This document shows, one piece after another, positions 1 to 5,150 of a stretch of 9,459 nucleotides of DNA; position 1 is the first letter of the stretch, and the number at the start of each line of letters is the position of its first letter. The stretch is from positions 1 to 9,459 of the forward strand of contig CABQJB010000071.1 in the NCBI GenBank assembly GCA_902464195.1, in the 5' to 3' direction. The stretch is from an uncultured Megasphaera sp. (GTDB lineage: Bacteria > Bacillota > Negativicutes > Veillonellales > Megasphaeraceae). The translations under genes were made by a program, and so were the position numbers. The notes below the pieces were generated by a model. It was not told the origin of the DNA. It searched no databases and saw only the letters and a list, made by a program, of their open reading frames with translations.

Positions 1-1
1 C

Positions 2-580
2 GCCCTGCGCCTTCGCTTCTTCAAGACGACACACAGTGCCAATGTTTCACGTGAAACAGCGGCGCCGGAAACCAGTAACCCGAAAGCTGCACAGGCAGCT
101 CCGCAAAAGCCGGTTCCCGAAGTGGCAGCAGCTCCGGCTCCGTATCACTATACCCTGTCCATCGAAGGCATGATGTGCCAGCACTGCGTGGCTACGGTCA
201 CGAAAGTCCTGAAAGCCATGGACGGCGTCACCGATGCCGTCGTCGACCTCGATGGCCAGAAAGCCGACGTCTCGGCTGACAAAGCTATCTCCGCAGAGGA
301 CTTCAAAAAAGTCATCACCACTGCTGGATATACATTACAAAATCTTACTACACCAAAGAAAGAAGAGGATGAAACGATGGAAAAGACATTGAAAATCGAA
401 GGCATGATGTGCCAGCACTGCCAGAAACACGTACACGATGCATTGGCTGCCATGGATGGCGTCACGGCCGTCACTGTCGACTTGGAAGGCAAAAAAGCCG
501 ACGTCACGACCAGCAAAGACATCCCGACGGAAGCCTTTGCCAAAGTCATTGCCGACGCTGGTTATGAATTGGTAAAATAA
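2..580 (+). CDS. copA: Copper-exporting P1B-type ATPase, C-terminal part with two HMA domains (5' end outside window)
   Basis: The frame is open from the first complete codon at position 2, so the GTG at 122 is not a real start. The first visible residues (ALRLRFFK) resemble the basic tail after the last membrane helix of CopA-type Cu(I) ATPases. An Ala/Pro-rich linker follows (about residues 9-47 of the visible part). Then come two heavy-metal-associated domains, about residues 50-113 and 128-192, each with the metal-binding motif GMMCQHC (Cys59/62 and Cys137/140). CopA exports Cu(I) from the cytoplasm using ATP. HMA domains are usually N-terminal, so two C-terminal copies are atypical. The motors and phosphorylation site are outside the window, so the ATPase assignment rests on the tail and the HMA domains. 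The 3' end overlaps the convergent kinase gene by 35 bp, with no terminator in between. The neighbouring copper-type two-component system supports the role. Confidence 0.8.
   Translation, partial: ALRLRFFKTTHSANVSRETAAPETSNPKAAQAAPQKPVPEVAAAPAPYHYTLSIEGMMCQHCVATVTKVLKAMDGVTDAVVDLDGQKADVSADKAISAEDFKKVITTAGYTLQNLTTPKKEEDETMEKTLKIEGMMCQHCQKHVHDALAAMDGVTAVTVDLEGKKADVTTSKDIPTEAFAKVIADAGYELVK
43..58. promoter_or_regulatory. parS: parS centromere site (ParB binding)
   Basis: TGTTTCACGTGAAACA is a perfect 16-bp palindrome and is identical to the well-known Firmicutes parS consensus bound by ParB/Spo0J for chromosome segregation. It lies inside the ATPase reading frame, in the linker between the membrane tail and the first HMA domain, where it encodes V-S-R-E-T. 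parS sites usually cluster around the replication origin, so this suggests, without proving, an origin-proximal location. I saw no second copy in the window. Confidence 0.88.
377..580 (+). CDS. copZ: Possible internally initiated CopZ-like copper chaperone (67 aa), nested in copA
   Basis: The second HMA domain of the ATPase begins with an in-frame ATG at 377. It is preceded by an AGAGGA ribosome-binding-like sequence (363-369) about eight bases upstream. The resulting product would start MEKTLKIEGMMCQHC and run 67 residues. That is the size and start of free-standing CopZ copper chaperones, which deliver Cu(I) to CopA. Such a product would be made as well as the full-length ATPase. The arrangement suggests that a downstream copZ gene was fused to copA by loss of the copA stop codon while keeping its own translation signals. 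Whether the internal start is used cannot be told from sequence alone. Confidence 0.45.
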   Translation: MEKTLKIEGMMCQHCQKHVHDALAAMDGVTAVTVDLEGKKADVTTSKDIPTEAFAKVIADAGYELVK

Positions 581-1694
581 AAGTAAACGTCGTGCCCCTG
601 CCGACTTCGCTGTCCGCCCATATCCTGCCGCCATGACTGCGGACGAACTGCCGGGCCAGGGCCAGGCCGATACCGCTGCCGCCGCTCTTGCGGCTCCGCG
701 ATTTCTCGCTGCGGTAGAAATACTGGAAGATATGCTGTAAATCCTCCGGTGCAATACCGCTGCCCGTATCGGCGATCTGGACCTGCACATAAGGTAGTCC
801 CTTCACGGTGACGACGAGCGTCGAAACGGTAATCGTACAGCCCGCTTCGATATAGCGGATGGCGTTGTTCAGCAGATTATAAATGACCTGATTGATACGG
901 TCTATATCGATGGATACTTTCGGTAAATCCCTGGCCAAGTCCAAATGGACGGTCAGGGATTTTTCGTCGCATAAAGGCTGAAGCATACTCACGGCCCGTT
1001 CCAGGAGGACGTTGATATCATAGGGCTCCTTATGGAGGGTGAGCTCGTTGATTTCGGCCAGTGACAGGTCGCGCAGGTCCTGGATGAGCCGGCCCATGCG
1101 CAACGTCTCATCTTCCATGGACAGGAGGACCTTCTTATCCGTCGGGATGACATCGTCGATCATGCCTTCCAGATTGCCCTGCAAGATGGCCAGGGGCGTC
1201 CGCAGTTCATGGGCGATGTTAGCAAAGAGGCGGCGCCGCATCTTATCGTTTTTTGCCAGTTCCTGGGACATATCGTTGAAAGTCTCCGTCAGGGTCCCGA
1301 CCTCGTCATGACGCTCGACGGGCACGGTCTGGCCATACGTGCCGGCCTTGACCTTCTGGACGGCATCGGTCAGAGCCGACAAGGGCCGCATGATTTCCCG
1401 GACAATGAAGTAACTGATGGTGACGCTGACGGCCAGCATGACCAGGCCGACCCACAGCAGCGACCGATGGACAGCCGATATATACGTGATTTCCGCCGGC
1501 CCATGCATCATGCCGTGCATCATGCCCATGCCCTGATGGCCGTTTCCCATCATTTGCGACATGTTATTCAAATACTGGGAAAAATGGCTGTCCATTTGAT
1601 TGTTGACCAGGATGAGCAGGATGGCGATGGTCAGGAAAATCAGGATAAAGACCATCCCGGTCAGGCGGATGACGATGCTGTCAGCTTTCTTCAT
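546..1694 (-). CDS. Two-component sensor histidine kinase with Met/His-rich sensor loop (copper-type, CusS/CopS-like)
   Basis: A 382-residue membrane sensor kinase. TM1 (about 12-30) and TM2 (about 77-98) flank a short extracytoplasmic loop (31-76). Residues 45-64 of the loop hold eight Met and three His (MSQMMGNGHQGMGMMHGMMH), typical of Cu(I)/Ag(I) ligands. HAMP follows (about 99-150). The DHp domain has phosphoacceptor His162 in the motif AHELRTPLA. The HATPase domain has the N box (NQVIYNLLNNAIRY), DTGSGI, FQYFYR and GGSGIGLALAR. I chose the ATG at 1694 because GGAGG lies five bases upstream; the ATG at 1706 has no RBS. With this start the gene overlaps the response regulator by 14 nt, suggesting translational coupling. 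The partner regulator is the gene just upstream, and the copper ATPase lies convergently downstream. The ligand is inferred from loop composition. Confidence 0.92.
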   Translation of the reverse strand: MKKADSIVIRLTGMVFILIFLTIAILLILVNNQMDSHFSQYLNNMSQMMGNGHQGMGMMHGMMHGPAEITYISAVHRSLLWVGLVMLAVSVTISYFIVREIMRPLSALTDAVQKVKAGTYGQTVPVERHDEVGTLTETFNDMSQELAKNDKMRRRLFANIAHELRTPLAILQGNLEGMIDDVIPTDKKVLLSMEDETLRMGRLIQDLRDLSLAEINELTLHKEPYDINVLLERAVSMLQPLCDEKSLTVHLDLARDLPKVSIDIDRINQVIYNLLNNAIRYIEAGCTITVSTLVVTVKGLPYVQVQIADTGSGIAPEDLQHIFQYFYRSEKSRSRKSGGSGIGLALARQFVRSHGGRIWADSEVGRGTTFTFILPIHNQRRQ

Positions 1695-2388
1695 GACTTC
1701 CTCCATCGAATTTATAACCGATACCGTATACGGTCAGGATATACGTCGGATGGGCCGGGTCGGGCTCCAGTTTCTTGCGCAGGTTGCGTATATGCGTGTC
1801 GATAGTCCGTTCATAGCCTTCAAAGCCATAGCCGCCTTGTACTTTATCCACGAGCTGCATGCGGCTGAATACCCGGTCCGGTGCCGAAGCCAGGACCAGC
1901 AGGAGATTGAATTCCGTCGGCGTCAGGGCGATGGGCTGCTGTCCCCGCAGGACGGTAAATTTTTCCTTGTCGATAGTCAGGTCCCGTATGGTATATGATG
2001 TCGTCTGCTGCAGCACTTCACCGCGGGTCCGCCGCAGCAGGCTGTAGACGCGGGCAATGACTTCCTTGACGTGGAAAGGCTTGGTCACATAATCGTCGCC
2101 GCCCATATTGAGGCCGACCAGGCGGTCCGTTTCATCGTCCTTGGCTGACAGGAAAATGATGGGGATATCGCTGAACTGACGGATACGGCGGCAGACCTCG
2201 AAGCCATCCATGCCGGGCATCATCAAATCGAGGAGCATGATCTGCGGCTTCTGGTTCCGCAGCGTATGCAACGCCGTCATGCCGTCATGAGCGACATAGA
2301 CGATAAATTGCTCCTGCTCGAAATAGGACCGCAGCAGGGCACAAAGTTTTTCATCATCATCGACGATCAAAATCGAATTCGTTCGCAA
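1681..2388 (-). CDS. OmpR/PhoB-family response regulator, partner of the Met/His-loop kinase
   Basis: A 235-residue two-domain regulator. The receiver domain carries the acidic pair VDDD near residues 9-12, phosphoacceptor Asp54 in LLDLMMPGMDG, conserved Ser in FLSAKDDETD, and Lys103 in VTKPF. The C-terminal winged helix has the signatures LTPTEFNLL, ERTIDTHIRNLRKKL and YGIGYKF. I chose the TTG at 2388: GGGAGG lies eight bases upstream, whereas the GTG at 2397 overlaps the Shine-Dalgarno itself. The gene lies 22 nt after the HEPN gene stop and overlaps the kinase start by 14 nt, so the HEPN pair, regulator and kinase may be one transcript. It probably controls copper genes. The 11-bp-spaced boxes at 4244-4271 are the most plausible target in the window. 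That link is inference. Confidence 0.93.
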   Translation of the reverse strand: MRTNSILIVDDDEKLCALLRSYFEQEQFIVYVAHDGMTALHTLRNQKPQIMLLDLMMPGMDGFEVCRRIRQFSDIPIIFLSAKDDETDRLVGLNMGGDDYVTKPFHVKEVIARVYSLLRRTRGEVLQQTTSYTIRDLTIDKEKFTVLRGQQPIALTPTEFNLLLVLASAPDRVFSRMQLVDKVQGGYGFEGYERTIDTHIRNLRKKLEPDPAHPTYILTVYGIGYKFDGGSHEES

Positions 2389-2410
2389 AAATTCCACCTC
2401 CCTATCATTT

Positions 2411-2800
2411 TCACAACCAATTTTTTTCTATTTCCCGCTGCAGCCCTTCAAACATGGCGATGTACTTTTCCTTGCTGTCCCTGATGATATGATTGGCAAT
2501 TTCTTCATTATAAGAATGGGCCACATTATTCCGGTCCCGCAAGGCCTCCAGCCAGCAATCCTCATCTTCAATCAGATTCGCCTGATAGGCCATTTTGATA
2601 ATCGCCCGCGGTGACCCTATTTTATGCTGACTATAGCCATTATTTTCCAATACTTCCTTCATGGCTTTCCAGGCCTGTTCAAAACAGATTTCATACAGAG
2701 AAACCATTCCCGTTTGGACGACCGTCGAATAAGGCGGTATTTCTTTTTGTATCTCTTTGAGATTATCCAAGGCTTTACAGAAATTCTCATATTTTTTCAT
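2411..2800 (-). CDS. HEPN-domain protein, HI0074-like nucleotidyltransferase partner (probable toxin)
   Basis: A 129-residue all-helical HEPN protein of the type annotated as nucleotidyltransferase substrate-binding protein (HI0074-like). The motif FEQAWKAMKEVL (residues 40-51) is typical. DRNNVAHSY (89-97) contains RX4HXY: Arg90, His95 and Tyr97. In HEPN toxins the Arg and His form the RNase site and the Tyr is the position AMPylated by the MNT partner in HepT. I chose the ATG at 2800, preceded by AAGGAG in AGAAGGAGTCGTTATAT; the upstream ATG at 2857 has no comparable RBS. The start overlaps the 3' end of the MNT gene by 14 nt, the usual coupling in MNT-HEPN pairs. HI0074-family members are not all shown to be toxic, so a toxin role is probable, not certain. 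Confidence 0.85.
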   Translation of the reverse strand: MKKYENFCKALDNLKEIQKEIPPYSTVVQTGMVSLYEICFEQAWKAMKEVLENNGYSQHKIGSPRAIIKMAYQANLIEDEDCWLEALRDRNNVAHSYNEEIANHIIRDSKEKYIAMFEGLQREIEKNWL

Positions 2801-3071
2801 ATATAACGACTCCTTCTCGTTGGATAGCGGCCCGTAGTTCGGGCTGGACCGGTTCATCTAAATCGACGACATCGAACATGAGCAGCGTCGGGATGACCTC
2901 ATCGACATCGAGAGAAAACCGCGTGATATCTCCACCGCAGACGGCCAGGTCAATATCACTGCGTTCCCAATTATCGCCACGGGCACGGGAGCCAAAAAGA
3001 ATGACCTTTTGAATATCGTATTGTTTAGCCAGAGCGATAATGCCCTCTAAAATCGGCTGCGCTAAATCCAT
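2787..3071 (-). CDS. Minimal nucleotidyltransferase (MNT/MntA-like antitoxin)
   Basis: A 94-residue minimal nucleotidyltransferase. The active-site signature GSX10DXD is exact: Gly27-Ser28, then Asp39 and Asp41 in FGSRARGDNWERSDIDLAV. A third acidic position is Asp70 in FDVVDLDE. MntA-type proteins transfer AMP to the cognate HEPN toxin and so neutralise it. The adjacent HEPN gene with an RX4HXY motif fits this pairing. I chose the ATG at 3071, six bases after AGGGGTG; the GTG at 3080 sits within that Shine-Dalgarno. The pair is preceded by a strong extended -10 promoter (3095-3103). It lies between a repeat-rich intergenic region and the copper two-component genes, so it may have been inserted as a module. 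Confidence 0.88.
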   Translation of the reverse strand: MDLAQPILEGIIALAKQYDIQKVILFGSRARGDNWERSDIDLAVCGGDITRFSLDVDEVIPTLLMFDVVDLDEPVQPELRAAIQREGVVIYEKI

Positions 3072-3094
3072 CGTGTTCACCCCTTTTTATATCA

Positions 3095-3103
3095 ATTATA
3101 GCA
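3095..3103 (-). promoter_or_regulatory. Extended -10 promoter of the MNT-HEPN operon
   Basis: On the minus strand TGCTATAAT is a perfect -10 hexamer (3095-3100) with an extended TGn. A weak -35 candidate, GCGACA, lies 16 bp upstream inside the terminator palindrome. Transcription would start near 3088, leaving a short leader to the ATG at 3071. Confidence 0.7.
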
Positions 3104-3105
3104 TG

Positions 3106-3142
3106 AAAAAAGGGCTTGTCGCACGTGCGACAAGCCCTTTTT
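3106..3142. terminator. Bidirectional intrinsic terminator (near-perfect palindrome)
   Basis: A13-bp arm (3112-3124, GGGCTTGTCGCAC) is followed at once by its exact reverse complement (3125-3137). A-tracts and T-tracts flank it on both sides (3106-3111 and 3138-3142). It can terminate in both directions. On the minus strand it would stop transcripts of the membrane-protein gene before the MNT promoter. With no unpaired centre it is also a 26-bp palindrome that a dimeric regulator could bind, and it overlaps the -35 region of the MNT promoter. Confidence 0.85.
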
Positions 3143-3174
3143 AGTGGTTAGCAGTTAGTGGCTAGGGGTTAGCG
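3140..3174. repeat. Heptamer tandem repeat (GTTAGNN-like, five units)
   Basis: Five consecutive 7-mers in exact register: TTTAGTG, GTTAGCA, GTTAGTG, GCTAGGG, GTTAGCG. The TAG core is kept at every seventh base. The array sits between the terminator and the multi-hairpin element and has no coding or regulatory assignment. Confidence 0.7.
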
Positions 3175-3178
3175 TAAT

Positions 3179-3293
3179 GGCTCCCCTTATAGGGGAGCTG
3201 TCAGCTACAGCTGACTGAGAGGTTAAACCTCTCCGGCCCTTCGGGCCACCTCTCCTAACAGGAGAGGCGGGCCGCCCTTTGGGACGGCCCCTA
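3179..3293. repeat. Multi-hairpin palindromic intergenic repeat element (REP/BIME-like)
   Basis: Six consecutive inverted repeats fill almost the whole stretch: 3180-3198 (GCTCCCCT/AGGGGAGC), 3200-3215 (GTCAGCT/AGCTGAC), 3217-3233 (GAGAGGTT/AACCTCTC), 3235-3247 (GGCCC/GGGCC), 3249-3267 (CCTCTCCT/AGGAGAGG) and 3269-3290 (GGGCCG/CGGCCC). From memory, similar sequences recur between genes in gut Firmicutes, which fits an interspersed repeat. It directly abuts the stop codon of the membrane-protein gene (3294), so it may also stabilise that mRNA's 3' end. Confidence 0.7.
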
Positions 3294-3851
3294 CTACATC
3301 TGGCTGTGGTCCATCTGACTGTGATCCATGGGCATATTGCCATCCATAGGCATATCGCCATTCATCTGCATCTGCATGTTCTGTTTCGGCGGGACGTAGC
3401 CTGCGAGCTGCGGGTCAGCCATGCCGAAGACCATGGCCAAGTGGGTGAGCAGGACGAAAAGGATCATGAGGCCCAGGTGTTTCTTAAGCTTGGACGTTTC
3501 ATCAGGACCCTTGAAGATGACCCCTAATTCCTGGAGCAATACCAGGACAGCCGGGATAACACCCAGAACATAAGCCCAGATAGAGATATAGTCAATCGGG
3601 CCGCGCCACTGGATCGTCGGAACATACGACGATACGATGTACACCGTAACAATGATAAAGAAAATGCCCAGGATGAGGCCGCAAATATGTTTGAGGCTAT
3701 CCCATTTTGCACTGCGGCGATCTCTATAAATCAGTGACAATACATCGGATGCCAAAATCGTTTCTGCCAATACCATCGGTACGAGCATGAAGAGAATCAA
3801 GAACCAAGGTTCATGGAGCGACAAGAGTTCCATGTAGTGAGTCATTACCAT
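3294..3851 (-). CDS. Four-helix membrane protein with Met/His-rich copper-binding-like C-terminal tail
   Basis: 185 residues; I cannot name the family securely. Four strongly hydrophobic segments are visible: about 15-40 (WFLILFMLVPMVLAETILASDVLSLI), 55-77, 88-112 and 127-145. A soluble C-terminal tail of about 40 residues follows with nine Met and two His, ending in a tandem MDHSQM repeat. MDHS-type Met/His motifs occur in copper-resistance proteins such as PcoA/CopA and CueO, so Cu(I)/Cu(II) binding is likely. The ATG at 3851 follows GGGGG with eight-base spacing. The gene lies 28 nt downstream of the exported Cys-rich gene and probably shares its promoter and 11-bp-repeat operator. An intrinsic terminator (3106-3142) lies downstream, beyond the repeat element. 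Function may be copper handling at the membrane; this is inferred from the tail and the context. Confidence 0.75.
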   Translation of the reverse strand: MVMTHYMELLSLHEPWFLILFMLVPMVLAETILASDVLSLIYRDRRSAKWDSLKHICGLILGIFFIIVTVYIVSSYVPTIQWRGPIDYISIWAYVLGVIPAVLVLLQELGVIFKGPDETSKLKKHLGLMILFVLLTHLAMVFGMADPQLAGYVPPKQNMQMQMNGDMPMDGNMPMDHSQMDHSQM

Positions 3852-3879
3852 ATTGTTTTCCCCCTTTTAGATGAACTGC

Positions 3880-4179
3880 TTAGCGCTGATCGTCATAGGC
3901 CGGGCAATTCTGCCAGCCCTGACAACCACTGCGGGTATTGGCCCGACAGCCGCGGCGCGGACCCTGGCAATAACCATTGTCCGTATAGCAGTTATTCTGG
4001 CCATCATAGCAGCCACGCCGCTGTGGACCTGGGCAGTACCCATTATCATAACAGGTGTACCCCTGTTCATACGGCGCCGACGATGGCGTTTCCGAAGCAG
4101 CTGGTGTGGCTGCAAAGGCGGAAAATCCGGCAACGACTGCAAGCGCAGCCAAACCGGCTAAGATTTTTTTCTTCATCAT
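3880..4179 (-). CDS. Exported eight-cysteine small protein, candidate metal-binding
   Basis: A 99-residue protein of unknown family. The N-terminus MMKKKILAGLAALAVVAGFSAFA is a clear Sec signal peptide, with likely cleavage after Ala23 (AFA|A). After a short Ala/Pro/Ser linker, the mature part has eight Cys at 43, 49, 57, 64, 71, 78, 86 and 92. Spacings are 6, 8, 7, 7, 7, 8 and 6, almost mirror-symmetric. Two sub-repeats are visible (CYDNGYCPGPQRRGC and CYTDNGYCQGPRRGC). It could be a periplasmic metallothionein-like metal sink or a disulfide-bonded protein. AAAGGAGGT precedes two consecutive ATGs (4179 and 4176); either could be the start, and the TTG at 4182 is less likely. It is first in an operon with the Met-tailed membrane protein and has an OmpR-type operator upstream, so copper-induced expression is likely. 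No homologue is recognised. Confidence 0.72.
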   Translation of the reverse strand: MMKKKILAGLAALAVVAGFSAFAATPAASETPSSAPYEQGYTCYDNGYCPGPQRRGCYDGQNNCYTDNGYCQGPRRGCRANTRSGCQGWQNCPAYDDQR

Positions 4180-4212
4180 CAAGACCTCCTTTGTAGTACC
4201 CCTCTGTTCATG

Positions 4213-4218
4213 ATTATA
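4213..4218 (-). promoter_or_regulatory. -10 element of the Cys-rich/Met-tail operon promoter
   Basis: A perfect TATAAT on the minus strand. At 17-bp spacing the -35 position (4236-4241) reads TTTTTC, a poor match. This is what is expected of a promoter that depends on an activator bound just upstream, here the boxes at 4244-4271. Confidence 0.65.
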
Positions 4219-4243
4219 CTATACCAGAGAGGTGCGAAAAAGA

Positions 4244-4271
4244 TGTGGAGGAAATGTGAAGAAAATGTGAA
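4244..4271 (-). promoter_or_regulatory. Three 11-bp-spaced direct repeats, candidate OmpR/PhoB-family operator
   Basis: On the minus strand TTCACA (4271-4266), TTCACA (4260-4255) and TCCACA (4249-4244) recur at exactly 11 bp, with T-rich spacers. Direct repeats with about one helical turn spacing are the classic binding pattern of OmpR/PhoB-family regulators, such as B. subtilis Pho boxes (TTAACA, 11 bp). They end three bases before the weak -35 of the downstream promoter, an activator position. The two-component regulator at 1681-2388 is the obvious candidate to bind them. Confidence 0.65.
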
Positions 4272-4277
4272 GATTCA

Positions 4278-5123
4278 TTAACCGATGATGATATTATCGA
4301 TGAGGCGCGTCTTGCCGATGCGGACGGCGATAGCCAGCAGACTTTCCTGGTCGACCGTCGTAATCGGTTCCAAAGCCGGGAAGGAGAAGAGGTCGACATA
4401 GTCGATAGAAGCCATCGGTTCGGACTGGATTTCCTTGGTGACGATGGCTTTCAGCGTTTCTACGTCCTTTTCGCCGCCTTCATAAGCTGCCTTGGCTTTG
4501 CGCAGGCTGCGGGACAGTACCAGGGCTGCCTGCTTTTCTTCCGGCGACAAGTAAGCATTGCGCGAACTCCGGGCCAGGCCGCTTTCTTCGCGGACGATGG
4601 GGACCATATTGATGTGGACCGGGATATTGAGGTCGCTGACGAAGCGGCGGACGACGACGACCTGCTGGGCGTCTTTCTGGCCGAAGAAGGCTTCATCGGC
4701 GCGGGTGATGTTCATCAGTTTCGTGACAACCGTAGCGACGCCGCGGAAATGGATAGGCCGCTGGGCCCCGCAGAGTTTATGAGTAATATCGCCTTCGACA
4801 TTGACATACGTGCAGTACCCTTCGGGATACATTTCCGACGGTTCCGGATGGAAGACGGCATCGACGCCGACACTTTCCAATTTCTGGCAATCTTCGTCGA
4901 AGCGGCGCGGATAAGCGTCATAGTCTTCGTTCGGGCCGAACTGGGTCGGGTTGACGAAGACCGAAGCGATGACGACGTCGCATTTGGCTTTGGCAGCCCG
5001 CATCAGGGTCAGATGACCTTCATGAAGGGCACCCATAGTCGGGACCAGGCCGATGACCTTACCAGCCTTCTTCTGTTCACCAGCAAATGCCTGCATTTCT
5101 TTGACAGTACGGAAAATTTTCAT
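4278..5123 (-). CDS. panC: Pantothenate synthetase (pantoate--beta-alanine ligase)
   Basis: A 281-residue full-length PanC, the usual size. It condenses pantoate with beta-alanine using ATP, via a pantoyl-adenylate, to give pantothenate for coenzyme A synthesis in the cytoplasm. Signature motifs are PTMGALHEGH (residues 28-37, nucleotide-binding HIGH-like), FVNPTQFG (56-63), FFGQKDAQQ (near 150) and SGLARSSRN (near 185, KMSKS-like loop). The ATG at 5123 is preceded by AAAGGAG about ten bases upstream. It lies 27 nt after the BASS-family transporter gene and is probably co-transcribed with it. panB, panE and panD are not in the window. No terminator is evident after the stop; the next promoter operator begins seven bases downstream. 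Confidence 0.97.
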   Translation of the reverse strand: MKIFRTVKEMQAFAGEQKKAGKVIGLVPTMGALHEGHLTLMRAAKAKCDVVIASVFVNPTQFGPNEDYDAYPRRFDEDCQKLESVGVDAVFHPEPSEMYPEGYCTYVNVEGDITHKLCGAQRPIHFRGVATVVTKLMNITRADEAFFGQKDAQQVVVVRRFVSDLNIPVHINMVPIVREESGLARSSRNAYLSPEEKQAALVLSRSLRKAKAAYEGGEKDVETLKAIVTKEIQSEPMASIDYVDLFSFPALEPITTVDQESLLAIAVRIGKTRLIDNIIIG

Positions 5124-5150
5124 GATTGTAAGACTCCTTTGAAATATGAA

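Noticed and set aside
122..580. Stand-alone 152-residue two-HMA protein starting at GTG 122
   Set aside because: The frame is open upstream to the window edge with CopA-tail-like residues, and no RBS precedes 122; it is the end of a larger protein.
3140..3293. CRISPR array
   Set aside because: Units are 7-mers and adjacent hairpins without regular unique spacers; no cas genes.
3813..4196. Plus-strand ORFs opposite the Cys-rich and membrane genes
   Set aside because: No ribosome-binding sites and no protein-like features; the minus-strand frames have RBS, signal peptide and membrane segments.
4201..4232. Hairpin around the -10 (CCTCTG/CAGAGG) as a panC terminator
   Set aside because: Arms are short, the loop is about 18 bases and no T-tract follows; it overlaps a good promoter.
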